IMG/VR virus record: IMGVR_UViG_3300030101_001884
Location: 1-24,476 of that record
Source of the DNA: a virus
Strand: one strand, 5' to 3'
DNA: 24,476 nt
In this document: piece by piece, positions 14,848 through 21,063 of the stretch
How the letters are laid out: each line of letters begins with the position of its first letter
Position numbering within the stretch: position 1 is the first letter of the stretch
Translations under genes and position numbers: made by a program
The notes under the pieces: model-generated
The model's input: only the letters and a program-made list of their open reading frames with translations
Told to the model about the DNA's origin: nothing
Databases searched by the model: none

Positions 14848-14901
14848 TTGTTGTGGAAAAACACCATAACAAACAGATTAGGAGGTCATTTTTTAAAAAA
14901 T
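14848..14901 (+). promoter_or_regulatory. Intergenic hairpin and unusual ribosome-binding region before the head-closure gene
   Basis: In the 71-bp gap a 9-bp RNA stem (TTGTTGTGG, 14848-14856, with CCATAACAA, 14864-14872, one G-U pair) is followed by a strong Shine-Dalgarno GGAGGT at 14881-14886. The only usable ATG is at 14903, 16 nt beyond the Shine-Dalgarno, because an in-frame TAA lies at 14894-14896. The intervening bases include the palindrome ATTTTTTAAAAAAT (14888-14901), which could fold and shorten the effective spacing. An ATT start at 14900 is another possibility. Confidence 0.4.
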
Positions 14902-14902
14902 T

Positions 14903-15256
14903 ATGAAAAATAAACCAAAAATCGGAGATTTAAGACATTTAGTGGAGATACAAAATTCTACTAGAACAACAGATGATGCTGGTGGATACACTAATTCTTA
15001 TAGCACAGTGTGCACAGTCTTTGCATCTATAAAACCAAAAAAAGGATTAGAGGTTTTTAACACAGGCTCTTCAGGTATGCAAATAGAAAATCCTGTGACT
15101 CATGAAATATTTATAAGATATAGAGATGATGTAACTATATCTAATACCTCTAAAATAGTTTTTGGTACTAGAGAATTTAATATAAAATCAATATTAAATA
15201 TGGAAGAAAGAGACAGATTTTATAAAATAGAAGCAGAGGAACATGTAGCAATATGA
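14903..15256 (+). CDS. Head closure / head-tail joining protein (SPP1 gp16-like)
   Basis: This 117-residue protein fits the phage head-tail joining family: IGDLRHLVEIQNSTRTTDDA (7-26) is the classic opening (G-x-L-R-x-x-V-x-I-Q). It continues with GGYTNSYSTVCTVFASIKPK and a C-terminal EERDRFYKIEAEE. Such proteins form the ring that closes the DNA exit after packaging. The start has an atypically long Shine-Dalgarno spacing (see the region at 14848-14901). The end overlaps the next gene through ATGA, making the following three genes a coupled neck-assembly cassette. Confidence 0.88.
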   Translation: MKNKPKIGDLRHLVEIQNSTRTTDDAGGYTNSYSTVCTVFASIKPKKGLEVFNTGSSGMQIENPVTHEIFIRYRDDVTISNTSKIVFGTREFNIKSILNMEERDRFYKIEAEEHVAI

Positions 15257-15705
15257 AAGTCACAATAGTTAATGCAGTAGAAGTACAGAAAAATTTAACT
15301 AAACTTACAGATGTAGCTAAAGAGAAAATAAAACATGCTGTTTTTAAAAGTGTAGCAGATGTAGAAAAGGATATGAAATTATCTTTAACACAAGGCAATA
15401 AATCAGGCAGAGTTTATCAAAGGTATAACCCAAGAAGAACTCACACAGCATCTGCTCCTGGTGAGGCACCAGCATCTGATACAGGTTTTTTACACAATAA
15501 TATATCTAGAAAAATAGACCCAGATGGATTAGGTGGAGAAGTAGGAACATCAATTAGAGTAAAATATGCTAAAATGTTGGAATTTGGTACATCTAAAATG
15601 CAACCAAGACCATTTTTATTTCCTGCACTAGAAAAGAATAAAGCAAAAATAACAGATAGAATTAACAAAGCATTTGCGTTTGCTGTAAGGAGTGCTAAAA
15701 AATGA
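15253..15705 (+). CDS. HK97 gp10-like neck/tail-completion protein
   Basis: This 150-residue protein belongs to the HK97 gp10 family. Key signs are the helical N-terminus (VQKNLTKLTDVAKEKIKHAV, about 11-30), the basic loop with APGEAPASDTGFLHNNI (68-84), YAKMLEFGTSKMQPRPFLFP (about 106-125) and a final helix. The Y-x-x-x-L-E-F-G-T-S-x-M-x-P-R-P-F-L-x-P line is diagnostic. These proteins act at the neck or tail completion stage, just before the tail terminator gene, as here. Both ends overlap neighbours by ATGA. Confidence 0.92.
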   Translation: MKVTIVNAVEVQKNLTKLTDVAKEKIKHAVFKSVADVEKDMKLSLTQGNKSGRVYQRYNPRRTHTASAPGEAPASDTGFLHNNISRKIDPDGLGGEVGTSIRVKYAKMLEFGTSKMQPRPFLFPALEKNKAKITDRINKAFAFAVRSAKK

Positions 15706-16106
15706 CAGACCATAGTTTTGAATTACAAAAGACTATATTTTCAACTCTTAATACTGATTCAACTATAAAAAATACACACAGTGCTACTGTACATGACCAT
15801 GTTCCACAAGGAACAGAGTTTCCATATATAGTTATAGGAGAAGAAACTATGTCAGATTCATCTTCCACTAAAGATATAGATTTTAACGAGTTTACACTAA
15901 CAATACATATTTTTTCTAGAAATAGAGGTCGTAAAGAAGCAAAAAATATAATGTCTAGAATATATACTTTACTTCATAAGTCTAATTTAAGCATAACAGG
16001 AGCAACTCATATCAATACAAGATTTGAGTTTTCTGATATTATTAAAGAAGATGATGGTTTAACTTATCATGGAGTACAAAGATTTAGAACTATACTACAC
16101 GATTAA
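15702..16106 (+). CDS. Tail terminator protein (DUF3168-type)
   Basis: At 134 residues it has the usual length of DUF3168/gp17-like tail terminators, which cap the growing tail tube and join it to the head. The pattern is a first helix (SFELQKTIFSTLNTDSTIKN, 5-24), the conserved HVPQGTEFPYIVIGEET (33-49), a strand FTLTIHIFSRNRGRKEAKNI and the closing YHGVQRFRTIL. It follows the gp10-like gene directly (ATGA overlap). A 95-bp gap with a hairpin and possible promoter separates it from the tail tube gene. Confidence 0.88.
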   Translation: MTDHSFELQKTIFSTLNTDSTIKNTHSATVHDHVPQGTEFPYIVIGEETMSDSSSTKDIDFNEFTLTIHIFSRNRGRKEAKNIMSRIYTLLHKSNLSITGATHINTRFEFSDIIKEDDGLTYHGVQRFRTILHD

Positions 16107-16136
16107 TATGGTATATTATTGTATTTAGAACTAAAA

Positions 16137-16180
16137 ACACAAGTGGACTTGTGTAGAAATTTAATTAATTTAAGTATAAT
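16137..16180 (+). promoter_or_regulatory. Hairpin and candidate promoter before the tail tube gene
   Basis: ACACAAG-TGGA-CTTGTGT (16137-16154) forms a perfect 7-bp stem with a 4-nt loop. A consensus TATAAT lies at 16175-16180, about 21 bp before the tail-tube ATG, while the best -35-like hexamer (TTGTGT, 16149-16154) is 20 bp away, longer than ideal. The hairpin lacks a following U-run. This gap (16107-16201) is the longest one inside the structural block apart from those at the left end, which fits extra transcription of the highly expressed tail tube gene. Chance matches are frequent in such AT-rich DNA. Confidence 0.35.
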
Positions 16181-16201
16181 TTAATTATAGGAGAAAAGCC
16201 C

Positions 16202-16630
16202 ATGGCTGCACAAAAAGGTAGTGCGTTGCTACTTAAAGCAACTCTTAGTGGAAGTTTAACTACATTAGCTGGTTTGCGTTCCACATCAATGACCATTAAT
16301 GGTGAGATGGTTGACATCACAAATAAAGATTCTAGTGTTATGATATCAGGTGGCGCAGATAAAGGAAGAGAATTACTCGAGGGTGGAGGCATAAGAAGTA
16401 TGTCTATGACTGCATCTGGAGTTTTCACAGACTCTGCTCTTGAAAATGATATAAGGATTAGTGCACAAAAAGGACAGATACGAGAATACAAATTAGTATT
16501 TGGTGATGGCGATGATATTACTGGTAATTTTCTAATTACAAGTTATGAAAGAGCTGGTGAGTTTAATGGTGAAGAGACTTATTCGATGACACTTGAGTCT
16601 TCTGGTCAACTTACCCACACATCTGCTTAA
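16202..16630 (+). CDS. Major tail tube protein
   Basis: This 142-residue protein fits the TP901-1-type major tail protein family. It opens MAAQKGSALLLKATLSGSLT, followed by TLAGLRSTSMTINGEMVDIT (21-40), in which the strand and 'N-G-E-x-V-D-I-T' turn are characteristic. ADKGRELLEGGGIRSMSMTA (52-71) is next, with ITSYERAGEFNGEETYSMTL near the C-terminus. These make the stacked hexameric rings of the tail tube. A good Shine-Dalgarno (AGGAGAAAAG) precedes the ATG. Its place between the tail terminator and chaperone/tape-measure genes is the expected order. Confidence 0.92.
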   Translation: MAAQKGSALLLKATLSGSLTTLAGLRSTSMTINGEMVDITNKDSSVMISGGADKGRELLEGGGIRSMSMTASGVFTDSALENDIRISAQKGQIREYKLVFGDGDDITGNFLITSYERAGEFNGEETYSMTLESSGQLTHTSA

Positions 16631-16657
16631 TAAATAAATTAAAATTAGGAGATTGTT

Positions 16658-16930
16658 ATGGCTTGGAATATAAGCAGTATAACTGTTAATGGTAAATCTA
16701 TGAAAGCTAATGTTAAACACTATGAGTTTAGCATTTCTGTCGAATTACCAAACACTGAAGAACAAATAAAAGTTGGTGATAAAGTTATCGTAAAAGATGA
16801 TGAATATTCTGTTAAATCTGTGAAAGATTTTCACGGAGAACATATGGCATTAGAACTTGAGCAAAAATTAACTTTAAAACCAAAACAAAAGAAAACAAAG
16901 AAAGAAGAGAGCAAAGAGGATGACAAATAA
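16658..16930 (+). CDS. Small tail-module protein of unknown function
   Basis: This 90-residue protein starts with an SH3-like or small-barrel pattern of strands (ISSITVNGKSMKANVKHYEF, 5-24; IKVGDKVIVKDDEYSVKSVK about 37-56) and ends in a Lys/Glu-rich disordered tail (about 73-90). It lies between the tail tube and the tail chaperone genes. AGGAG stands 8 nt upstream of the ATG, and its last 11 bp overlap the next gene. No known family was recognised. A tail assembly role is inferred from position. Confidence 0.6.
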   Translation: MAWNISSITVNGKSMKANVKHYEFSISVELPNTEEQIKVGDKVIVKDDEYSVKSVKDFHGEHMALELEQKLTLKPKQKKTKKEESKEDDK

Positions 16931-17270
16931 TATTGAAGGTACTCTAGAATTTGATTTTGCTGGTAAAACTCGTAAATTCAAACTAGATTTTAATGCATTA
17001 CTTAGTATAGAAACTACATTGCAAAAACCTATCATGAAAGTAGCACAAGAAATTATATCAGGAGATATCGGTATGTTTAATGTTGCTACTATATTACATG
17101 GTGGGCTTACTTGTGCTGGTGGTAAATTTACACTAGAAGCAGTAGGCAATATGGTTCAACAACATGGTTTAGTAAATTCTGTAGCAATAGTATCAGACTT
17201 ATTAACAAAATCTATGGGGTTAGAAGTAAGTGATGACCCAAAAGAGCAAATAGAGAACCAAGAAGAATAG
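16920..17270 (+). CDS. Tail assembly chaperone, short form (GTA gp10-like, lambda G equivalent)
   Basis: This 116-residue protein matches the gene-transfer-agent gp10 type of tail chaperone: TLEFDFAGKTRKFKLDFNAL (8-27), LSIETTL, then a conserved helical region with NVATILHGGLTCAGGKFT and a C-terminal helix near VAIVSDLLTKSMGL. Such proteins coat the tape measure before tube assembly. The start overlaps the upstream gene by 11 bp. Near its end lies the slippery heptamer CCCAAAA (17237-17243), where ribosomes can move to the -1 frame to make a longer form ending at 17467. Without slippage, translation stops at TAG 17268-17270. Confidence 0.85.
   Translation: MTNNIEGTLEFDFAGKTRKFKLDFNALLSIETTLQKPIMKVAQEIISGDIGMFNVATILHGGLTCAGGKFTLEAVGNMVQQHGLVNSVAIVSDLLTKSMGLEVSDDPKEQIENQEE
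17237..17243 (+). promoter_or_regulatory. -1 programmed frameshift slippery site CCCAAAA
   Basis: In the chaperone frame the bases read C-CCA-AAA, an exact X-XXY-YYZ heptamer. Slipping by -1 re-pairs both tRNAs as CCC-AAA. The -1 frame has TGA-TGA at 17231-17236 immediately before the site and then stays open to TAA at 17465-17467. A perfect 6-bp hairpin (TACCAT/ATGGTA, 17277-17295) lies downstream. Its distance from the heptamer (33 nt) is longer than usual for a stimulator, so its role is uncertain. Confidence 0.8.
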
Positions 17271-17467
17271 ATTTTTTACCATTTAAAAGATGGTATGGAA
17301 TAGCTGTAGGTATTTTACATGTACCTCCAAGTGAATTTTGGTGCATGACATTACCTCAATTTAATATAGCTATGGAATTACACAACGAGTTTCATGGTGG
17401 TAATAAAAATGATAAACCACTCACAAAGAGTGAAATGGAAGATTTAATGACGAGGTTTCCTGATTAA
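17243..17467 (+). CDS. Tail assembly chaperone, -1 frameshift extension (lambda GT equivalent)
   Basis: This frame has no suitable start codon of its own: the first ATG would delete its conserved part. It is read as a continuation of the chaperone at 16920. The joined protein would be 182 residues: 108 from frame 0, then 74 beginning RANREPRRIDFLPFKRW. The extension has the small chaperone-2 (rcc01693/TAC-2-like) pattern found beside GTA gp10: RWYGIAVGILHVPPSEFWCM (the W-x-x-x-x-x-x-x-L-x-x-x-P-x-x-F-W line), LPQFNIAMELHNEF, and the terminal KPLTKSEMEDLMTRFPD. In lambda the equivalent GT domain links the chaperone to the tail tube protein. It ends one base into the tape measure start (TAATG). 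Confidence 0.82.
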   Translation, partial: RANREPRRIDFLPFKRWYGIAVGILHVPPSEFWCMTLPQFNIAMELHNEFHGGNKNDKPLTKSEMEDLMTRFPD

Positions 17468-19422
17468 TGGCTAGTATAAATGATTTAATAGTAAGAGTAA
17501 AAGCTGAAACAAGCAATCTTACTAAAGGCATGAATAAAGCTACAAAAGATGTAGAGAACGCCAACAAAAAGATGAAAAAATCTTTTGAGCAAACTGGTAA
17601 AGCTACACAAGGTTTCCAAAAAAGAATGAGTAATACAGCAACAGCAGTTGCTGCACTACAAGGTCCACTTGGTCCATTAGCTGGACGATTGCGTTCTATC
17701 GGAGCATTGTTTGGCTCTGGTGGAATGAAATTAGCACTATTTTTATTAGCATTAACTTCTGCTATTGCAGTATTTAGAAAATTTGTACAAGCAACTGAAG
17801 AAGGCATTCAACAAATGCGTAAACTAGAAGCAATGTTTAAAGCAACTGAGGGTGCTGCAGGATTGAGTGTTGTTCAAATTCAAAGGTTATCAAACACTTT
17901 AGCAAAAAGAACTTTATTCAATATAAAAGATTTTGAAGATGCATCTGCGATAATGATGTCATTCAAAAGTATTACAAAAGACCAATTTGCTTCAGCACTA
18001 GAACTTGCTGCAGATATAGCAACTGTAATGGGCACAGATATGCGTAGCACAGTTATGCAGTTAGGTAAAGCATTAGAAAGTCCAGCAATAGGATTAACAA
18101 TGTTGCGTAGAGCTGGTATAACATTCAGCCAAGACCAAATGCAAGTAATTAAAAATCTAGATTTAACTGGAAGAAAAGCTGAAGCAATAGGAATGGCATT
18201 AGAAATAATGAATAAACAAATAGGTGGAGTTTCTGCAAAACAAGCACAAGATACTCTCTCTGGTAAATTAGATGAGTTAGGAAGAAAAATGACAACTTTC
18301 TCTAGACAATCTTTATTTGGAACTCAAGTAATGGAAGCATTCAAATTTATGGTAGAGTCTACAGCAGATGCAATACCAGAGTTAGACCCATCTGCAATGG
18401 AATTAGAAAAACTTTTGGAAAGAGAATTAGAGTTAATAGAAGATATAGAGGAGGTAAATGAAAGGTTACGTGGAACAGGTATATTTACACCACAGTTTCC
18501 AGAAATTTTACAAAACACTATTGTAAGATTAAACCAACAGCTAAGAATAGTAAAAGATAATATTAAAACTTTAGCATCAAAAGAAGGAATAGGTAAAGCA
18601 ACTTTAAGGATACCATTTATAGAAGGTGAATTATTTGTAAAAACACAAAACGATGCTGATAGACTTATTAGAAAAACTCTACAACTTACAGAAACCTTTG
18701 GTAAACATGGTGCAGAATTAGAAATAGTAAGAATGAAACAACAATTACTTAATAAAGTGCAAAAAGATGGTCTTATTCTTACTATAGAAGAAAGGAAAGC
18801 CGTTGAAGATTTAGTTGAAGCACACAGAAAAAGAATAGAGGCAACTATAGCATTAAAAGATTTTACAGCAGATTTAGATGGAGCAGTTAATAAAGCATTC
18901 GATAGTATGGAAAATGCTATTGTTGGTTTAATACAGGGTACAAAGAGTCTAAAAGATGTTATGAAAACTATAATGCAAGATTTTATAGCTGATTTAACAG
19001 TAGCTATATTGAGAATGTTATTTTTGAAAAGGTTAAGAGATAGTATTTTAGGAAAAGTAGCAGATATTGCAGGAAAAATTTTTAGACCAGAAGTTGTTGG
19101 ACCACCAGCACCAACAGGAATGAGGAATACAGGTGGGACAGTAGGAAGTAGAACACCTTACATGGTAGGTGAACAAGGTCCAGAATTATTTATACCTAAC
19201 ACATCAGGAAGAATACAACCATTAAATAAAGCTGGTGGAAGTATCCAACCACAATCACCAATAGTAGTAGAGCAACACATAAACTTTACAACAGGAGTGC
19301 AAGCAACTGTTCGCTCTGAAGTATTAAATTTATTACCACAAATACAGAACTCAACAATTGCTGCAGTGCAAGAGGCAAGATTGCGTGGTGGAACTTTCTC
19401 TGAAAGTTTTGGAGCATCATAA
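17467..19422 (+). CDS. Tail tape measure protein
   Basis: This 651-residue protein sets tail length and is ejected with the DNA. The N-terminus (LIVRVKAETSNLTKGMNKAT, 7-26) and the coiled coil to about residue 55 are typical. LQGPLGPLAGRLRSIGALFG (64-83) and a hydrophobic membrane-capable segment follow (MKLALFLLALTSAIAVF, 87-103). The middle is helical. The C-terminus has the conserved NTGGTVGSRTPYMVGEQGPE with LFIPNTSGRI, seen in many tape measures. At about 0.15 nm per residue the tail would be near 100 nm, an estimate from the family rule rather than a measurement. It starts at TAATG on the chaperone extension. Confidence 0.93.
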   Translation: MASINDLIVRVKAETSNLTKGMNKATKDVENANKKMKKSFEQTGKATQGFQKRMSNTATAVAALQGPLGPLAGRLRSIGALFGSGGMKLALFLLALTSAIAVFRKFVQATEEGIQQMRKLEAMFKATEGAAGLSVVQIQRLSNTLAKRTLFNIKDFEDASAIMMSFKSITKDQFASALELAADIATVMGTDMRSTVMQLGKALESPAIGLTMLRRAGITFSQDQMQVIKNLDLTGRKAEAIGMALEIMNKQIGGVSAKQAQDTLSGKLDELGRKMTTFSRQSLFGTQVMEAFKFMVESTADAIPELDPSAMELEKLLERELELIEDIEEVNERLRGTGIFTPQFPEILQNTIVRLNQQLRIVKDNIKTLASKEGIGKATLRIPFIEGELFVKTQNDADRLIRKTLQLTETFGKHGAELEIVRMKQQLLNKVQKDGLILTIEERKAVEDLVEAHRKRIEATIALKDFTADLDGAVNKAFDSMENAIVGLIQGTKSLKDVMKTIMQDFIADLTVAILRMLFLKRLRDSILGKVADIAGKIFRPEVVGPPAPTGMRNTGGTVGSRTPYMVGEQGPELFIPNTSGRIQPLNKAGGSIQPQSPIVVEQHINFTTGVQATVRSEVLNLLPQIQNSTIAAVQEARLRGGTFSESFGAS

Positions 19423-20051
19423 TGGCAACTTTCACACCTACATATCCAATATCATTTCCAACAGATTTAGGTTTTACAAAATCATCTTTAAAATTACATA
19501 GAAATGTCGCAACAACAAGTAGTATTTTTACATTCCAACAACAAACTCATCAATTTGCAGGAGAGTGTTGGCAGTTAGAGGCAACTCTTTCTCCTATGAA
19601 AAGGGAAACTGCTAGGAAGTTTCAAGCATGGCTAACTCAATTAAGAGGAAGAAAAGGAACTTTCACATTAGGAGACCCAGACAATACTTCATTGTTAGGT
19701 GTAGCAACAGGAACTATTAGAGTTAATGGGGCTAGTCAAACAGGAAATCAAGTAGCATTAGATGGTTTTGCTAATAGCACTGACAATGTTTTAAAACAAG
19801 GAGATTATATACAAATAAATTCTTATATGTATTTAGTAACAGAAGATGTTAATAGTAATGGTAGTGGTGAAGCAAATGTTAAAATTGAACCAGCACTTAG
19901 ACAAGGTGTTGAAACTATAAATGATAATACACAAGTTACATATGGGTCTAGTGCTAAAACAGTATGGAGATTAGATACAAATGATATTGGTTGGGATAGT
20001 GATAGAGCATCTACTTATGGATTTTCTTTTGCTTGTACAGAGGTATTGTAA
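19422..20051 (+). CDS. Distal-tail-like protein after the tape measure
   Basis: This 209-residue beta-rich protein resembles a family usually encoded just after the tape measure in marine and alphaproteobacterial siphophages. Signs are the opening PTYPISFPTDLGFTKSSLKL (6-25), the R-x-x-A-x-x-F-Q-A-W-L/F line in KRETARKFQAWLTQLRGRKG (59-78), FTLGDPDNTSLLGVATGTIR (80-99), VNGASQTGNQVALDG and KQGDYIQINSYMYLV. I consider it a distal tail (Dit) or tail-tip adaptor candidate; the function is inferred from position and fold pattern. Both ends overlap neighbours by one base (TAATG). Confidence 0.68.
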   Translation: MATFTPTYPISFPTDLGFTKSSLKLHRNVATTSSIFTFQQQTHQFAGECWQLEATLSPMKRETARKFQAWLTQLRGRKGTFTLGDPDNTSLLGVATGTIRVNGASQTGNQVALDGFANSTDNVLKQGDYIQINSYMYLVTEDVNSNGSGEANVKIEPALRQGVETINDNTQVTYGSSAKTVWRLDTNDIGWDSDRASTYGFSFACTEVL

Positions 20052-20617
20052 TGTCTAGGGATTTACATAGTAATTTCACAACAGAACTAGCAACAAATAA
20101 TATAAAACCAATCCTTGCTGCAAAATTTGAATTTGCTACTGTAACAATAAGGTTATGGACAGGTTATGGTGATATAACTATAAATTCAGAAATTTATAAA
20201 GGAATAGGAACACTTGGCTCTTTAGGAAATGTAGAAGAAACTGCACAAACTAAAGCTGTAAGTCAAGATTTTATATTATCAGGAATACCAAGTAAATATA
20301 TACATTTAGCTTTAATAGATAATTATAGTGGTAGAGATGCAACATTATTTTTTGGTTTACTTGATGAGAGCGATGCTGTAATAAGTAATGTTGTAACTTT
20401 ATTTAAAGGGATTATAGATGTTATAACTGTAACAGAGTCTGGGGAAACTTCCACAATAAGATTAAGAGCAGAAAGTAGACTTGTACAGCTAGAAAGAAGC
20501 ATTGAAAGAAGATATACAAGCCAACAACAAAAACTAGATTTTTCTGGAGATTTAGGTTTAGATTTAATAGAAGAATTAATTGACAGAGATATAGTATGGG
20601 AAACTCCAACATCGTAA
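20051..20617 (+). CDS. Tail hub-associated protein (DUF2163-like)
   Basis: The frame is open from a TTG at 20033, but the ATG at 20051, overlapping the previous TAA, gives a 188-residue protein beginning MSRDLHSNFTTELATNNIKP, which fits the family start. Typical elements are LAAKFEFATVTIRLWTGYGD (22-41), a Y-K-G-I/A-G-T/S-L-G turn (residues 49-57 YKGIGTLGS), VEETAQTKAVSQDFILSGIP and a late TIRLRAESRLVQLERSIERR followed by RYTSQQQKLDFSGDLGLD. These proteins lie between the distal tail and J-like genes and are thought to be tail-tip/hub components. The last 22 bp overlap the GNAT gene. Confidence 0.72.
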   Translation: MSRDLHSNFTTELATNNIKPILAAKFEFATVTIRLWTGYGDITINSEIYKGIGTLGSLGNVEETAQTKAVSQDFILSGIPSKYIHLALIDNYSGRDATLFFGLLDESDAVISNVVTLFKGIIDVITVTESGETSTIRLRAESRLVQLERSIERRYTSQQQKLDFSGDLGLDLIEELIDRDIVWETPTS

Positions 20618-21063
20618 TAAGAGAATTTGAATTAAATGATATAGAAACTTTAGTTAAGTTAGGTAAGAAGATGCACTCTGAAGGAGAATATTCTTTTTTA
20701 CCATACTCTAAACAAAAGTGCAGAGATTTAGGTAAGAAAATAAAACTAATAGACAATGCTAACATATGGGTTGCTGAAGTTGATGGGAAAGTAATAGGTA
20801 TGTATATTGCAATAGTAACAGAATACTTTTTTAATTATGAAAAAATAGCTCAAGATTATTTACTTTATATAGACAAAGAATATAGAAAAGATATAAAAAT
20901 ACCTATTAGATTAGTAAAGAAAGCTGAAGCATGGGCTAGAGAACAAGGAGCAAAAGAGTTTTGTCCAGGAAGTAGTATGAACTTTTCTAGTGGTAAATTA
21001 GAAAAATTTTATAATTTTATGAAATTCAAAACAGTCGGTCATTTATTTAAAAAGAGATTATAA
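20596..21063 (+). CDS. GNAT-family N-acetyltransferase inside the tail-tip cluster
   Basis: This 155-residue protein has the GNAT shape. IVIREFELNDIETLVKLGKK (6-25) is the usual first strand-helix, WVAEVDGKVIGMYIA (about 57-71) the central strands, and DYLLYIDKEYRKDIKIPIRL (87-106) occupies the acetyl-CoA loop position, where the R/Q-x-x-G-x-G/A consensus is degenerate. KKAEAWAREQGAKEF follows (108-122). The substrate is unknown. Similar acetyltransferases occur among tail genes of marine phages, where a virion or wall-related target has been suggested but not shown. It overlaps the hub gene by 22 bp and abuts the J-like gene by TAATG, so it is co-translated with tail-tip genes. Confidence 0.7.
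   Translation: MGNSNIVIREFELNDIETLVKLGKKMHSEGEYSFLPYSKQKCRDLGKKIKLIDNANIWVAEVDGKVIGMYIAIVTEYFFNYEKIAQDYLLYIDKEYRKDIKIPIRLVKKAEAWAREQGAKEFCPGSSMNFSSGKLEKFYNFMKFKTVGHLFKKRL

Noticed and set aside
16137-16154. Intrinsic terminator after the tail terminator gene
   Set aside because: The stem is only 7 bp and no run of T follows on the + strand; kept only as a hairpin near a candidate promoter.
17347-17467. Independent small gene starting at an internal ATG in the chaperone extension frame
   Set aside because: It would lose the conserved RWYGIAVGIL segment and has no Shine-Dalgarno; the upstream CCCAAAA heptamer in the right register explains the frame better.
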